DNA of 64,000 nucleotides. It comes from Alistipes sp. (GTDB taxonomy: Bacteria > Bacteroidota > Bacteroidia > Bacteroidales > Rikenellaceae). The notes under the pieces were generated by a model that did no database searches, was not told where the DNA came from, and was given only the letters and a program-made list of their open reading frames with translations. Where the stretch lies: assembly GCA_017935185.1 (NCBI GenBank), contig JAGBIC010000024.1, forward strand, positions 1 through 64,000. Reading direction: 5' to 3'. Position 1 is the stretch's first letter; each line of letters opens with the position of its first letter. Positions 35,372-43,793 of the stretch are shown piece by piece. Made by a program: the position numbers and the translations under genes.

Positions 35372-36508
35372 TTACATCCCAAATTTTACTGCCGTAGCAC
35401 GGAAAGCCTCGACAAATCGTTCAACCTCTTTATCACCAATCATCAACGGAGGCAACAATCGCAGAGTATATTGACCGCTCAAGCCGGTCATGATATGGAA
35501 CTCCTCACGCAACACCTTGCGGAAGTCGGCTTGAGGAACACTCAAATCGATACCAATCATCAAACCTCTACCTCTGATATCACGAACACCACCTACACCC
35601 TTGATACCTTCCACAATCTTTTCGCCCATCAAACGGGCATTATCCACCAGACCTTCAGCCTTAACAACATCAGCCACAGCAATTGCAGCTGCACATGCCA
35701 GATGACTGCCGCCAAAGGTTGTACCCAGCATGCCCTTAACAGCGGGAATAGAGGGAGATATCATAACAGCACCCACAGGGAATCCATTGGCAATACCTTT
35801 GGCCATAGTGATAATATCGGCCTTTACTCCCGAATATTGGTGTGAGAAAAATCTACCGCTACGACCATAACCTGCCTGCACCTCATCGCAGATAAGCAGT
35901 GTTCCCGTTGCATCGCATGCCATGCGGGCCGCCTGCAAAAACTCATTGGTAGCTACCTGAATACCATTCACACCCTGAATAGGTTCGATAATCACAGCAG
36001 CATACTCTTTGGTTGATAGCTCCCGCTCCAACGCCTCCACATCATTCAAGGCCACAAACGAAATTTTGTCGTTCTTATTAACCGGTGCTTGAATTTTAGG
36101 ATTATCGGTAACCGTTACAGCCAAACTTGTTCGCCCATGGAACGCCCCACGCATCGAAAGCACTCGCTCACGGCCAGTGGTAAACGAGGCTAACTTCAGA
36201 GCATTTTCATTGGCCTCGGCGCCACTATTACACAAAAATAGTTCATACTCTTCATAGCCAGACAACACGCCCAATTTCTCTGCAAGTTCCGCTTGCAGGG
36301 AGTTGATAACGGCATTGGAGTAGAATCCTATTTTTGAGAGCTGCTCGGTAATCTTTGCGACATAATGCGGATGGGTATGACCGATAGATATTACGGCATG
36401 ACCGCCATAAAAATCGAGGTACTCCACACCATCTTTATCCCACAAATATGCCCCCGAAGCCTTCACAGGCTCCATATCGAGCAATGAATATACATCAAAA
36501 AGTTTCAT
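35372..36508 (-). CDS. argD: acetylornithine-type aminotransferase
   Basis: ArgD is a PLP aminotransferase that makes N-acylornithine. The 378-residue product has the class III segments NSGAEANENALK, the Asp in LICDEVQAGYGRSG, and the PLP Lys in TMAKGIANGFPVGA. Length is normal. The gap from argC is 10 bases. Confidence 0.93.
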   Translation of the reverse strand: MKLFDVYSLLDMEPVKASGAYLWDKDGVEYLDFYGGHAVISIGHTHPHYVAKITEQLSKIGFYSNAVINSLQAELAEKLGVLSGYEEYELFLCNSGAEANENALKLASFTTGRERVLSMRGAFHGRTSLAVTVTDNPKIQAPVNKNDKISFVALNDVEALERELSTKEYAAVIIEPIQGVNGIQVATNEFLQAARMACDATGTLLICDEVQAGYGRSGRFFSHQYSGVKADIITMAKGIANGFPVGAVMISPSIPAVKGMLGTTFGGSHLACAAAIAVADVVKAEGLVDNARLMGEKIVEGIKGVGGVRDIRGRGLMIGIDLSVPQADFRKVLREEFHIMTGLSGQYTLRLLPPLMIGDKEVERFVEAFRATAVKFGM

Positions 36509-36518
36509 AACACTTCGT

Positions 36519-37481
36519 TTAGAAATATGAGGCTTTTAATTTCAGGCCCTCCATCTCGTCTAAGCCGAACATCAGGTTCATATTCTGCACAGCCTGACCT
36601 GATGCACCCTTAAGCAGATTATCTACCACCGATGTGATAAGCAACCTACGGCCCTCCTTCTGCAATGAGATAAAACAGTAGTTGGTATTTACCACCTGTT
36701 TCATATATACCGGCTTGTCGCTCACACACACAAACGGATGTTCGGCATAATACTCCTTGAATATTCGGATAATCTCCTCCAACGAGTTATCCAGACGAAC
36801 CACCACATCGCTCATTATACCGCGCGCATGACAACCGCGCACAGGCACAAAAGCTATATCGGTTGACTCCGAACCACCGGCAGCTACAACGGTCTCACCA
36901 ATCTCACCCAAATGTTGATGGGTAAACACCTTGTAGTTCGACAAATTGGCATTACGGTTACTGAAATGGGTGTCGGGTGTCGGCTTCTGACCCGCGCCGG
37001 TTGAGCCGGTAATACCCGTTACTGTAACCTCCTCGGGTAAAATACCTGCATCGGCCAAAGGCAGTAATGCGAGGTTTATCGAGGTGGCAAAGCAACCAGG
37101 GTTAGCTACACATCGACAACCTTTTATCTGCTCGCGATTGAGCTCGGGTGCGCCGTATACAAACTCGCCTGCATCGGCCTTCAAACGGAAGTCGTTGCTG
37201 AGGTCGATAATTTTCACACTCTCCGGCACAGGATTCTCAGCCAAAAACTTGGCCGAATTTCCGTGACCCATACAAATAAACAGCACATCAATATCCTCGA
37301 AATTGATATTCGAGAACTTCAGGTCGCTATATATCAGGTCGGTATGCACCGAACTGATAGGCTCTCCATCATGCGACCCGCTCTGGATATATTTCAACTC
37401 GGCAGAGGGGTGATTGACCAGCAAACGAATAAGTTCACCTGCCGTATAGCCTGCTCCGCCAGCTATTGCTACTCTAATCAT
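36519..37481 (-). CDS. argC: N-acyl-gamma-glutamyl-phosphate reductase
   Basis: ArgC reduces the acyl-phosphate made by ArgB using NADPH. The 320-residue product has the Rossmann start RVAIAGGAGYTAGELIRLL and the catalytic Cys in ANPGCFATSINLAL, followed by GITGSTGAGQKP. Its ATG overlaps the argG stop by one base (TAATG), so the two are translationally coupled. Confidence 0.94.
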   Translation of the reverse strand: MIRVAIAGGAGYTAGELIRLLVNHPSAELKYIQSGSHDGEPISSVHTDLIYSDLKFSNINFEDIDVLFICMGHGNSAKFLAENPVPESVKIIDLSNDFRLKADAGEFVYGAPELNREQIKGCRCVANPGCFATSINLALLPLADAGILPEEVTVTGITGSTGAGQKPTPDTHFSNRNANLSNYKVFTHQHLGEIGETVVAAGGSESTDIAFVPVRGCHARGIMSDVVVRLDNSLEEIIRIFKEYYAEHPFVCVSDKPVYMKQVVNTNYCFISLQKEGRRLLITSVVDNLLKGASGQAVQNMNLMFGLDEMEGLKLKASYF

Positions 37482-38671
37482 TACTCTTCGTCGGGATTTA
37501 CAGCGTGATATATCTTAAGCGGCATAGATGTAATCTTGGTGAAGCCCTTGACATCGTCGGCGGTCCACGCGTTGTTCATCTCGCCATACTCGGCAAATTT
37601 GGCATTCATCAAATCGTTAGGCGACTCGATACCCACCAAAGTGAAGGTGTAAGGACGCAGGGTGATAAACACCTTACCCGATACATTACGCTGGCTATTC
37701 TCAAGGAACTTCTCGATGTCACGCATAACAGGCTCGGAATACATAGCCTCATGCATAAACATGCCATACCACGTGCCGAGCTGATCCTTCCAATACTGCT
37801 GCCACTTGGTTAGAGTGTGCTTCTCCAATAGCTCATGTGCCTTGATAATAAGCATGGGAGCTGCCGCCTCAAAACCAACACGGCCCTTGATACCAACGAT
37901 TGTATCACCCACATGAGTATCGCGACCGATAGCCCATGCCGAACCGATAGCCTCCAATTTATTGATTGCAGCCACACCGCAAACAGCCTCGCCATTTACG
38001 CCTACAACCTCGCCATTCTTAAACTCAATCTCGAGCGACTCGGTACCCTCTCTCTTCAACTGCGAAGGATATGCACTATCTGGCAGATTGGTGGCAGAGC
38101 ACAAGGTCTCTTTTCCTCCAACAGAGGTACCCCAAACACCCTTGTTGATCGAGTACTCCATCTTTGTGAAATCAGCCTCAAAACCATTCTCCTTAAGATA
38201 GTTAATCTCATACTCTCGAGTGAGTTTCATATCACGTGTAGGAGTAATAATCTCCACCTGCGGCGCAAAAACCTCAAAAGTTAGGTCGAAACGCACCTGA
38301 TCATTGCCCGCGCCCGTTGAGCCGTGAGCAATAGCATCAGCACCGATTGAGTTGGCATAATTCACGATAGCCAAAGCCTGGAAAGTACGCTCCGAGCTTA
38401 CCGAGATAGGATATGTTTTGTTACGCAACACGTTACCCATGACCATATATTTTATGCATTTGCCATAGTAATCTCCCGTAACATCCAGATTCACATGCTG
38501 CTTTGCGCCCAAAGCGTATGCGCGCTCCTCGACAGCCTTAAGCTCCTCGGCTGAGAAACCTCCGGTATTTGCAAGTGCTGTATAAACTTCATAACCCAAC
38601 TCTTTGGTAAGATACTTCACACAGAACGATGTGTCAAGACCTCCACTGTAAGCTAAAACTACTTTCTTCAT
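37481..38671 (-). CDS. argG: argininosuccinate synthase
   Basis: ArgG joins citrulline and aspartate using ATP. The 396-residue product begins MKKVVLAYSGGLDTSFCVKYL, with the pyrophosphatase-type SGGLDTS loop. The ATG at 38671 is chosen; a longer open frame to 38800 would overlap the upstream gene and adds 43 basic residues with no family match. Other family segments are present, such as GNDQVRF. Confidence 0.95.
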   Translation of the reverse strand: MKKVVLAYSGGLDTSFCVKYLTKELGYEVYTALANTGGFSAEELKAVEERAYALGAKQHVNLDVTGDYYGKCIKYMVMGNVLRNKTYPISVSSERTFQALAIVNYANSIGADAIAHGSTGAGNDQVRFDLTFEVFAPQVEIITPTRDMKLTREYEINYLKENGFEADFTKMEYSINKGVWGTSVGGKETLCSATNLPDSAYPSQLKREGTESLEIEFKNGEVVGVNGEAVCGVAAINKLEAIGSAWAIGRDTHVGDTIVGIKGRVGFEAAAPMLIIKAHELLEKHTLTKWQQYWKDQLGTWYGMFMHEAMYSEPVMRDIEKFLENSQRNVSGKVFITLRPYTFTLVGIESPNDLMNAKFAEYGEMNNAWTADDVKGFTKITSMPLKIYHAVNPDEE

Positions 38672-38702
38672 ATCTTTACTTCTATTTTTTCCTGAACAAT
38701 AA

Positions 38703-39314
38703 TTATTTTCCAAACAGACGACTCCAGAACGAGGCTTTCTTCTGTGTCGCATGCGCCGCTGCCTCGTCAGCCTGTTTTTTAGCGACCTTCTCCGGATCAT
38801 ATATCATACCCGTACAGAGACATTTTGTCATATTTGTACGCTGCAACACATCGTAATTCACACACGATTGACAACCTGCCCAGAAAGCCTCATCGTCGGT
38901 GAGCTTTGCAAAGGTAACAGGCTCATAACCCAAAGCGGTGTTAATACGCATAACAGCCTCACCGGTTGTAAGACCAAACAACTTGGCATTCGGGAAACGC
39001 TTGCGCGAAAGGTCGAACGCAGCCTGTTTGATACGTTTGGCCACGCCCATACCGCGATATTGCGGGCGAACAATCAATCCCGAGTTGGCGACAAACTCAT
39101 CATGTCCCCATGACTCAATGTAGCAGAACCCCACAAACTCATCACGATTGACAGCAATGATTGCCTTACCTGAATTTATTTTATCGGCGATATATTCGTC
39201 AGTACGACGGGCGATACCCGTTCCACGCTGTTTTGCAGCCTCATCGATCGCATCGTTAATCTGTGTTACAAAACACAGATGTTTCTCATTTGCGACCATT
39301 ACATCGATTTTCAT
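38703..39314 (-). CDS. GNAT acetyltransferase heading the arg operon
   Basis: The 203-residue product has a GNAT core with the acetyl-CoA loop VRPQYRGMGVAKRI and a C-terminal extension rich in cysteine (GCQSC and KCLC), then a Lys/Ala-rich tail. GNAT proteins at this position in Bacteroidetes arg operons are the candidate N-acetylglutamate synthases, which supply the first intermediate. That role is inferred from position. The ATG at 39314 lies just downstream of the predicted transcription start near 39,353. An ATG at 39371 would lie upstream of it and is rejected. Confidence 0.75.
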   Translation of the reverse strand: MKIDVMVANEKHLCFVTQINDAIDEAAKQRGTGIARRTDEYIADKINSGKAIIAVNRDEFVGFCYIESWGHDEFVANSGLIVRPQYRGMGVAKRIKQAAFDLSRKRFPNAKLFGLTTGEAVMRINTALGYEPVTFAKLTDDEAFWAGCQSCVNYDVLQRTNMTKCLCTGMIYDPEKVAKKQADEAAAHATQKKASFWSRLFGK

Positions 39315-39359
39315 TAGTACGAATTTTATATGTTTATATATTATTATCGTTTGGGACTG

Positions 39360-39391
39360 CAAATATTGCATAATAATACGCGATATGCAAA
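39360..39391 (-). promoter_or_regulatory. arg operon promoter with embedded candidate ARG box
   Basis: On the minus strand AATATTTG (39367 to 39360) is a near-consensus -7 element, and TTTG (39391-39388) lies 20 bases upstream. The spacer is filled by an imperfect palindrome with TTGCATAnTA-like ends (TTGCATA ... TATGCAA, 39366-39390). A repressor bound there would block polymerase. ArgR is the obvious candidate because argR is divergent. Promoter and box are seen in sequence; binding is inference. Confidence 0.6.
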
Positions 39392-39436
39392 TTTTTTATT
39401 ATCTATATTTATATATATAAGAAGATTCCCGCATAT

Positions 39437-39472
39437 TTGCATAAATGCAGCATAATTATGCTATTTATGCAA
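39437..39472. promoter_or_regulatory. tandem palindrome, candidate double ARG box
   Basis: TTGCATAAAT (39437-39446) and ATTTATGCAA (39463-39472) are perfect inverted arms around a second perfect palindrome, AGCATAATTATGCT (39449-39462). The GCATAA half-site occurs repeatedly and matches the site at 39,366-39,390, as expected for a hexameric ArgR. The rest of 39,315-39,629 is AT-rich and shows no gene. Confidence 0.6.
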
Positions 39473-39574
39473 TTTTAAAATTCGGCAACAACCCTCACAA
39501 AGTAAATTTTACAGTTTTGGCCACAAAATATTACAGTCACACATGATAACACTCAAAAAATCCATAATCTGGTA

Positions 39575-39605
39575 TTGCAAAAACAACATTTAATTTATAT
39601 ATTTG
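39575..39605 (+). promoter_or_regulatory. argR promoter with overlapping ARG half-sites
   Basis: TATATTTG (39598-39605) is a -7 match and TTG (39575-39577) lies 20 bases upstream. The sequence continues GCATAAGCATG, which contains the same GCATAA half-site as the arg operators, so argR is probably autoregulated. The ATG at 39630 follows after about 18 bases of leader. Confidence 0.6.
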
Positions 39606-39629
39606 CATAAGCATGTAAATTAACCAGCC

Positions 39630-40097
39630 ATGAATCAAAAAACTCAACGCTTCGCGACTATTCGCAAAATCATTCGCAGCGAACTCATTGGCTCGCAAGA
39701 GGAGCTTATCTCCCGACTGCGTGAATGCGGAGTAGAGATTACCCAAAGTACACTTTCTCGTGATTTGAAATTTATGAACGTAGCGAAAGTCCCTCACAAG
39801 ACCAAAGGCTATGTTTATGTTTTGCCCAACACCGCTCATCACGATGTAAACGTGTCGTCAAACATATCTGACAACATCACAAGCTTGACCTTTTCGGGAA
39901 ATTTGGGAGTACTTAAGACCAAATCCGGCTATGCAAGTGCAATATCGGTTCCCATTGACAACCTCGATTGCCCGGGCATTATCGGTACTATTGCCGGCGA
40001 CAACACAGTGCTAATAATTATGCGCGAGGATGCTAATCGCAATCATATAATAGAGGCTCTATTGAGAATCTTCCCGATGCTAAGCAACGTACTATAA
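39630..40097 (+). CDS. argR: arginine repressor ArgR
   Basis: ArgR represses arginine synthesis genes when arginine binds its hexamer core. The 155-residue product has an N-terminal winged helix (EELISRLRECGVEITQSTLSRDLKFM) and a C-terminal oligomerisation domain with GIIGTIAGDNTVLII. The usual arginine-binding GDDT motif reads GDNT (Asp to Asn), which may alter ligand affinity. It is divergent from the arg operon, and operators for both directions lie between. Confidence 0.93.
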   Translation: MNQKTQRFATIRKIIRSELIGSQEELISRLRECGVEITQSTLSRDLKFMNVAKVPHKTKGYVYVLPNTAHHDVNVSSNISDNITSLTFSGNLGVLKTKSGYASAISVPIDNLDCPGIIGTIAGDNTVLIIMREDANRNHIIEALLRIFPMLSNVL

Positions 40098-40124
40098 AAA
40101 AAGCGACCTTCGCGGTCGCTTTTT
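40098..40124 (+). terminator. intrinsic terminator after argR
   Basis: AAAAGCGACC and GGTCGCTTTT pair around a 5-base loop and end in a T run. It begins right after the argR stop and also lies before the convergent ftsB gene. Confidence 0.8.
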
Positions 40125-40146
40125 ATCTTTTATGGATGCACAAATC

Positions 40147-40422
40147 CTAATCCTCAATTATATAGATATACTCATTCGCTCGCTGCATATGAAATTCCTC
40201 ACGGGCATACTGCTCAAGATATTCGTCATAGTTAAGTCGCTCAAGCATTGTGCTATCTGCCTCAACTCTGGCACGGAAGTGATCACGCTGCTCCTCGAGT
40301 CTTGAGATACGGCTGTTCACCTTAATTACAGTGATTAGATTACGCACAGTCAACACTGCTGTATAGACAAATATCACAGCAGTAACACCAAACCATATCT
40401 TTTTACTAATCTTACCACTCAT
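40147..40422 (-). CDS. septum formation initiator family protein (FtsB/DivIC-like)
   Basis: The 91-residue product has one membrane segment (about 8-28) followed by a coiled-coil-like helix (SRISRLEEQRDHFRARVEAD) and a C-terminal YAREEFHMQRANEYI segment, the usual FtsB/DivIC arrangement. Such proteins join FtsL and FtsQ in the divisome. Location fits an envelope division gene, and the gene lies in an operon with queE and hpt. Confidence 0.85.
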   Translation of the reverse strand: MSGKISKKIWFGVTAVIFVYTAVLTVRNLITVIKVNSRISRLEEQRDHFRARVEADSTMLERLNYDEYLEQYAREEFHMQRANEYIYIIED

Positions 40423-40442
40423 CGTACTATAACAACAGCAAA

Positions 40443-41075
40443 CTATGGGATACGCATAAATTTATGTGTTTGAACCGATATTGACCACTTGGGGTGCTGT
40501 TTTGCATACTCCACAATTGAGGGCATAATCTTCTCGAACACACTCCACTCGGGTTGCAAATACAAACGACAATAGCGACCCACGCGACGGGCGTTCTGCT
40601 CGGCCCACTCAAAATCAGACTCATCCTGAATTATGACCTTCAACTCATGCGCACGGCCAAAAGCCTCATCCAACGGCGGGTGCTGACGCTTGGGAGAAAG
40701 GCAGACCCAGTCAAACTCTCCACTAAACGGATGAGTTCCCGATGTTTCCAAAAATATCTCCAAGCCCTCTTCACGCAAACGCGAAGTAAGTACCCCGAGC
40801 GGATACAGCAAAGGTTCGCCACCTGTAATGACAATTGCCTGCGCCTCGCACGCTTTGGCACGCTCCACGACAACATCCACATCCACCGGAGGGAAAGTCT
40901 TTGGATTCCACGTATATTTGGCATCACACCAACGACAACCGACATCACATCCACCCAAACGGATGAAATATGCCGGTTTGCCCGTATGGTAGCCTTCGCC
41001 CTGGATGGTATAGAAATCCTCCACCAAAGGCAAGCGACGCCCATCATCCAATATATGATTATTCGTCAATGACAT
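40443..41075 (-). CDS. queE: 7-carboxy-7-deazaguanine synthase
   Basis: QueE is a radical SAM enzyme in queuosine and preQ0 synthesis. The 210-residue product has the iron-sulfur motif C43-x3-C47-x2-C50 in GCDVGCRWCD, preceded by the QueE-typical FYTIQGEGYHTGKPAYFIRL start (19 residues here). It also has TGGEPLLY. Its start overlaps the hpt stop by 17 bases. No other queuosine gene is adjacent. Confidence 0.92.
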   Translation of the reverse strand: MSLTNNHILDDGRRLPLVEDFYTIQGEGYHTGKPAYFIRLGGCDVGCRWCDAKYTWNPKTFPPVDVDVVVERAKACEAQAIVITGGEPLLYPLGVLTSRLREEGLEIFLETSGTHPFSGEFDWVCLSPKRQHPPLDEAFGRAHELKVIIQDESDFEWAEQNARRVGRYCRLYLQPEWSVFEKIMPSIVEYAKQHPKWSISVQTHKFMRIP

Positions 41076-41601
41076 ATATATCTTTCAGATTTCGCCCTAG
41101 CTGGTTATAATCCAACCCATACCCCACAATAAACTCATTACCAATAGACAAGGCAACATAATCGATAGGATACTCATACAAAAACTTCTCGGGCTTGAAA
41201 AAGAGCGTACAGATAGCAATGCTGGCAGGATTCTTGGCACGCAAATGGGCCAACAGATAGTTCATGCTATGACCTGTCTCAACAATATCCTCGACAATGA
41301 TGATATCTCGGCCCTCAATATCGAAATCGACATCAAGCTGCTGCGTCACCTGACCCGATGATTGTGTGCCGCTATAAGAAGATATCTTAATGAAGGCCAT
41401 CTGGCTGTCAAAGGTAACCTTACGAACCAAATCACTCAAAAAGAGGAACGAGCCGCTTAACACACCTAGAAAAATTGGGGTACGCCCGCGGTATCGTTCA
41501 TTGAGCTGATCGGCCACCTTTGCCACCGCAGCATCAATCTGCTCGGCAGGAATCATTACTCGAAAAGTTTTGTCTTGAAGTCTTATTTTGTTCTCTATCA
41601 T
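41059..41601 (-). CDS. hpt: hypoxanthine phosphoribosyltransferase
   Basis: Hpt salvages hypoxanthine and guanine to nucleotides. The 180-residue product has the PRPP loop IIIVEDIVETGHS, the active-site segment SGSFLF early on, and NEFIVGYGLDYN near the end. The ATG at 41601 begins MIENKIRLQDKTF, which matches the family. An ATG at 41619 is possible. A small inverted repeat, ATGGTGAA/TTCACCAT (41627-41648), lies just upstream. Confidence 0.92.
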   Translation of the reverse strand: MIENKIRLQDKTFRVMIPAEQIDAAVAKVADQLNERYRGRTPIFLGVLSGSFLFLSDLVRKVTFDSQMAFIKISSYSGTQSSGQVTQQLDVDFDIEGRDIIIVEDIVETGHSMNYLLAHLRAKNPASIAICTLFFKPEKFLYEYPIDYVALSIGNEFIVGYGLDYNQLGRNLKDIYVIDE

Positions 41602-41682
41602 GCTGAATTTGGATGACATGATAAGTATGGTGAAACGGTATTCACCATGTAATCACATTAGGTTAGTATTATAATTTCAAGC

Positions 41683-41706
41683 GAGCGGGCCGACAACAAC
41701 CCGCTC
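41683..41706 (-). terminator. hairpin downstream of tkt, possible terminator
   Basis: GAGCGGG and CCCGCTC pair around a 10-base loop just after the tkt stop on the minus strand. The following T run is weak, so the terminator call is moderate. Confidence 0.45.
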
Positions 41707-41713
41707 ACAAATG

Positions 41714-43747
41714 CTATTTATTCAACAAAGACTTAACCTCTTCGTAAACCGTTTGGGCATTATAACCAAACTTTTCATCCAGCACCTTAAATGGTGCAGA
41801 ATAGCCAAAGTGGTCACAACCATGAATCTTGCCATTCTCACCCACAAGGCCTTGCAGATTTAGCGAAAGACCCGATGTCATACCATAGCGAACAACACCC
41901 TTGGGGAGAACGCTATCCTGATATGATTTGGGCTGGTCACGGAACAATCCCTCGCTCGGCACGCTCACAACTCGCACAGGAATACCCTCCTTCTGCAAAA
42001 GTGTAGCACCCTCGATAAGGGTAGAGACCTCTGAACCTGATGCCAACATCACAACCTGAGCCTTGGCCGAATCCATTACTATATAAGCTCCCTTGACAGC
42101 CTGCTTCGCCTCATCACGGCGGCTACAATTCAGGGCAGGAAGATTTGATATATTCTGGCGTGAGAGCAAAAGTGCGACAGGACGCTTCTCTGTAAGAGCA
42201 TACTGCCATGCAACTGCGGTCTCTTCGGCATCAGCAGGGCGCAGAACTACCATAGAACGCTCGCCCTGATGGTTTCTCAACTGCTCCATAAGACGAATCT
42301 GCACCTCATGTTCAATAGGCTGGTGGGTCGGGCCATCCTCACCCACGCGGAATGAGTCATGCGACCATATATAAATCACCTTCAAGCGCATAAGTGCTGA
42401 AAGGCGTATTGCAGGTTTCATATAATCCGAGAATACGAAGAATGTGCCGCATGCAGGAATAACACCACCATGCAGAGCCATACCGTTCATTACACACGCC
42501 ATGGTGAGCTCGGCAACACCTGCCTGGAAGAACTGACCCGAGAAATCGCCCTTAGTGAAGGCCTTGGTCTTTTTCAAGAAGCCATCGGTCTTATCGGAGT
42601 TACTCAAATCGGCAGAGGCCACAATCATATTCTCGACCTTCTCGGCATATAAGCCCAACATGGTAGCCGAAGCTACTCGTGTGGCGGTATCGGCCTTAAC
42701 ATCCACCTTATTGTAGTCGATATCAGGCAACTCGCCAGACAAGAAACGAGAGAGTTTTCTTGCCAACTCCTTATTCTCCTGACGCCAAGCAGCCTCAACG
42801 GCCTGCTGCTTTGCCGCCCACTCAATAAGTTCGGCACGACGTGCCTCATATATAGACTTGGTCTCCTCGAAAACCATAAACGGCTCCTCGGGATTACCAC
42901 CCAGATTCCTAACCGTTGCTGCCAAATCAGCTCCTGCACCCGACAAAGGCTGGCCATGAGTAGACACCTTACCCTCAAAGCTCTCGCCATTAGCACCCAT
43001 AGCGCCCTTGGCCATAGTTGAATGGCCGATAATCAAGGTAGGTTTCTCGGTCTGGACATTAGCCTCCTTAAGTGCTGCACGCAACTGCTCGACATTGTGA
43101 CCATCGACCTCCAGCACATGCCATCCCCATGCACGGTACTTTGCTGCCACATCCTCTGAATCGATCTCGTCAACCTTGGTTGAGAGCTGCACATTGTTGG
43201 CATCGTAATACATGATGAGATTTGCCAGACCCAAATGGCCTGCAATACGACCAACGCCTTGCGAAATCTCCTCCTGCACAGCACCGTCTGAGATAAAGGT
43301 GTAGGTCTTATGAGCCATCCACTCACCAAAACGCGCTACCAAGAATCGCTCGGCAATAGCAGATCCCACCGCCATGGCATGACCCTGTCCCAGAGGGCCT
43401 GAAGTATTCTCCACGCCATGCATTACATCCACCTCGGGATGGCCCGGAGTGATACTACCCCACTGACGGAAATTCTTCAAATCCTCCATAGAGTAAAATC
43501 CCGACAACATAAGCACCGAATATAGCATCGGCGACATATGCCCCGGATCTAAAAAGAAACGATCACGGAAAGGATACGCGGGATTCTCCGGATCATAATG
43601 CATAAATTCGGTGTAAAGCAAATTGATAAAATCTGCACCACCCATTGCTCCGCCAGGGTGACCCGATTTGGCTTTTTCTACCATTGCGGCAGCCAAGATA
43701 CGGATATTATCGGCTGCTCTGTTGAGTTTATTGGTGTACTCCATCAT
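41714..43747 (-). CDS. tkt: transketolase
   Basis: Transketolase moves two-carbon units between sugar phosphates in the pentose phosphate pathway using thiamine diphosphate. The 677-residue product has GHPGGAMGGADF near the start, the central DSFRVGEDGPTHQPIEH catalytic loop, and the typical length. The ATG at 43747 is used because the predicted promoter -7 element (43782 to 43775) excludes an ATG at 43777. It is probably transcribed alone. Confidence 0.94.
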   Translation of the reverse strand: MMEYTNKLNRAADNIRILAAAMVEKAKSGHPGGAMGGADFINLLYTEFMHYDPENPAYPFRDRFFLDPGHMSPMLYSVLMLSGFYSMEDLKNFRQWGSITPGHPEVDVMHGVENTSGPLGQGHAMAVGSAIAERFLVARFGEWMAHKTYTFISDGAVQEEISQGVGRIAGHLGLANLIMYYDANNVQLSTKVDEIDSEDVAAKYRAWGWHVLEVDGHNVEQLRAALKEANVQTEKPTLIIGHSTMAKGAMGANGESFEGKVSTHGQPLSGAGADLAATVRNLGGNPEEPFMVFEETKSIYEARRAELIEWAAKQQAVEAAWRQENKELARKLSRFLSGELPDIDYNKVDVKADTATRVASATMLGLYAEKVENMIVASADLSNSDKTDGFLKKTKAFTKGDFSGQFFQAGVAELTMACVMNGMALHGGVIPACGTFFVFSDYMKPAIRLSALMRLKVIYIWSHDSFRVGEDGPTHQPIEHEVQIRLMEQLRNHQGERSMVVLRPADAEETAVAWQYALTEKRPVALLLSRQNISNLPALNCSRRDEAKQAVKGAYIVMDSAKAQVVMLASGSEVSTLIEGATLLQKEGIPVRVVSVPSEGLFRDQPKSYQDSVLPKGVVRYGMTSGLSLNLQGLVGENGKIHGCDHFGYSAPFKVLDEKFGYNAQTVYEEVKSLLNK

Positions 43748-43774
43748 AGTGTTTAGGATTCTTTTACTAATCCA

Positions 43775-43782
43775 CAAAGATA
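43775..43782 (-). promoter_or_regulatory. -7 element for tkt
   Basis: TATCTTTG on the minus strand matches the consensus. It lies between the end of clpX and the tkt start. The neighbouring AAGATAA/TTATCTT inverted repeat (43777-43795) overlaps it and the clpX stop and may also act as a weak clpX terminator. Confidence 0.5.
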
Positions 43783-43793
43783 ATATATTTATC

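Noticed and set aside
38672..38800. Upstream extension of argG
   Set aside because: It overlaps the upstream GNAT gene and adds 43 basic residues. MKKVVLAYSGGLDTS is the known argG start.
41627..41648. ATGGTGAA/TTCACCAT as an hpt operator
   Set aside because: It is short, not repeated elsewhere that I saw, and no purine-regulator context is visible. It is noted only under hpt.
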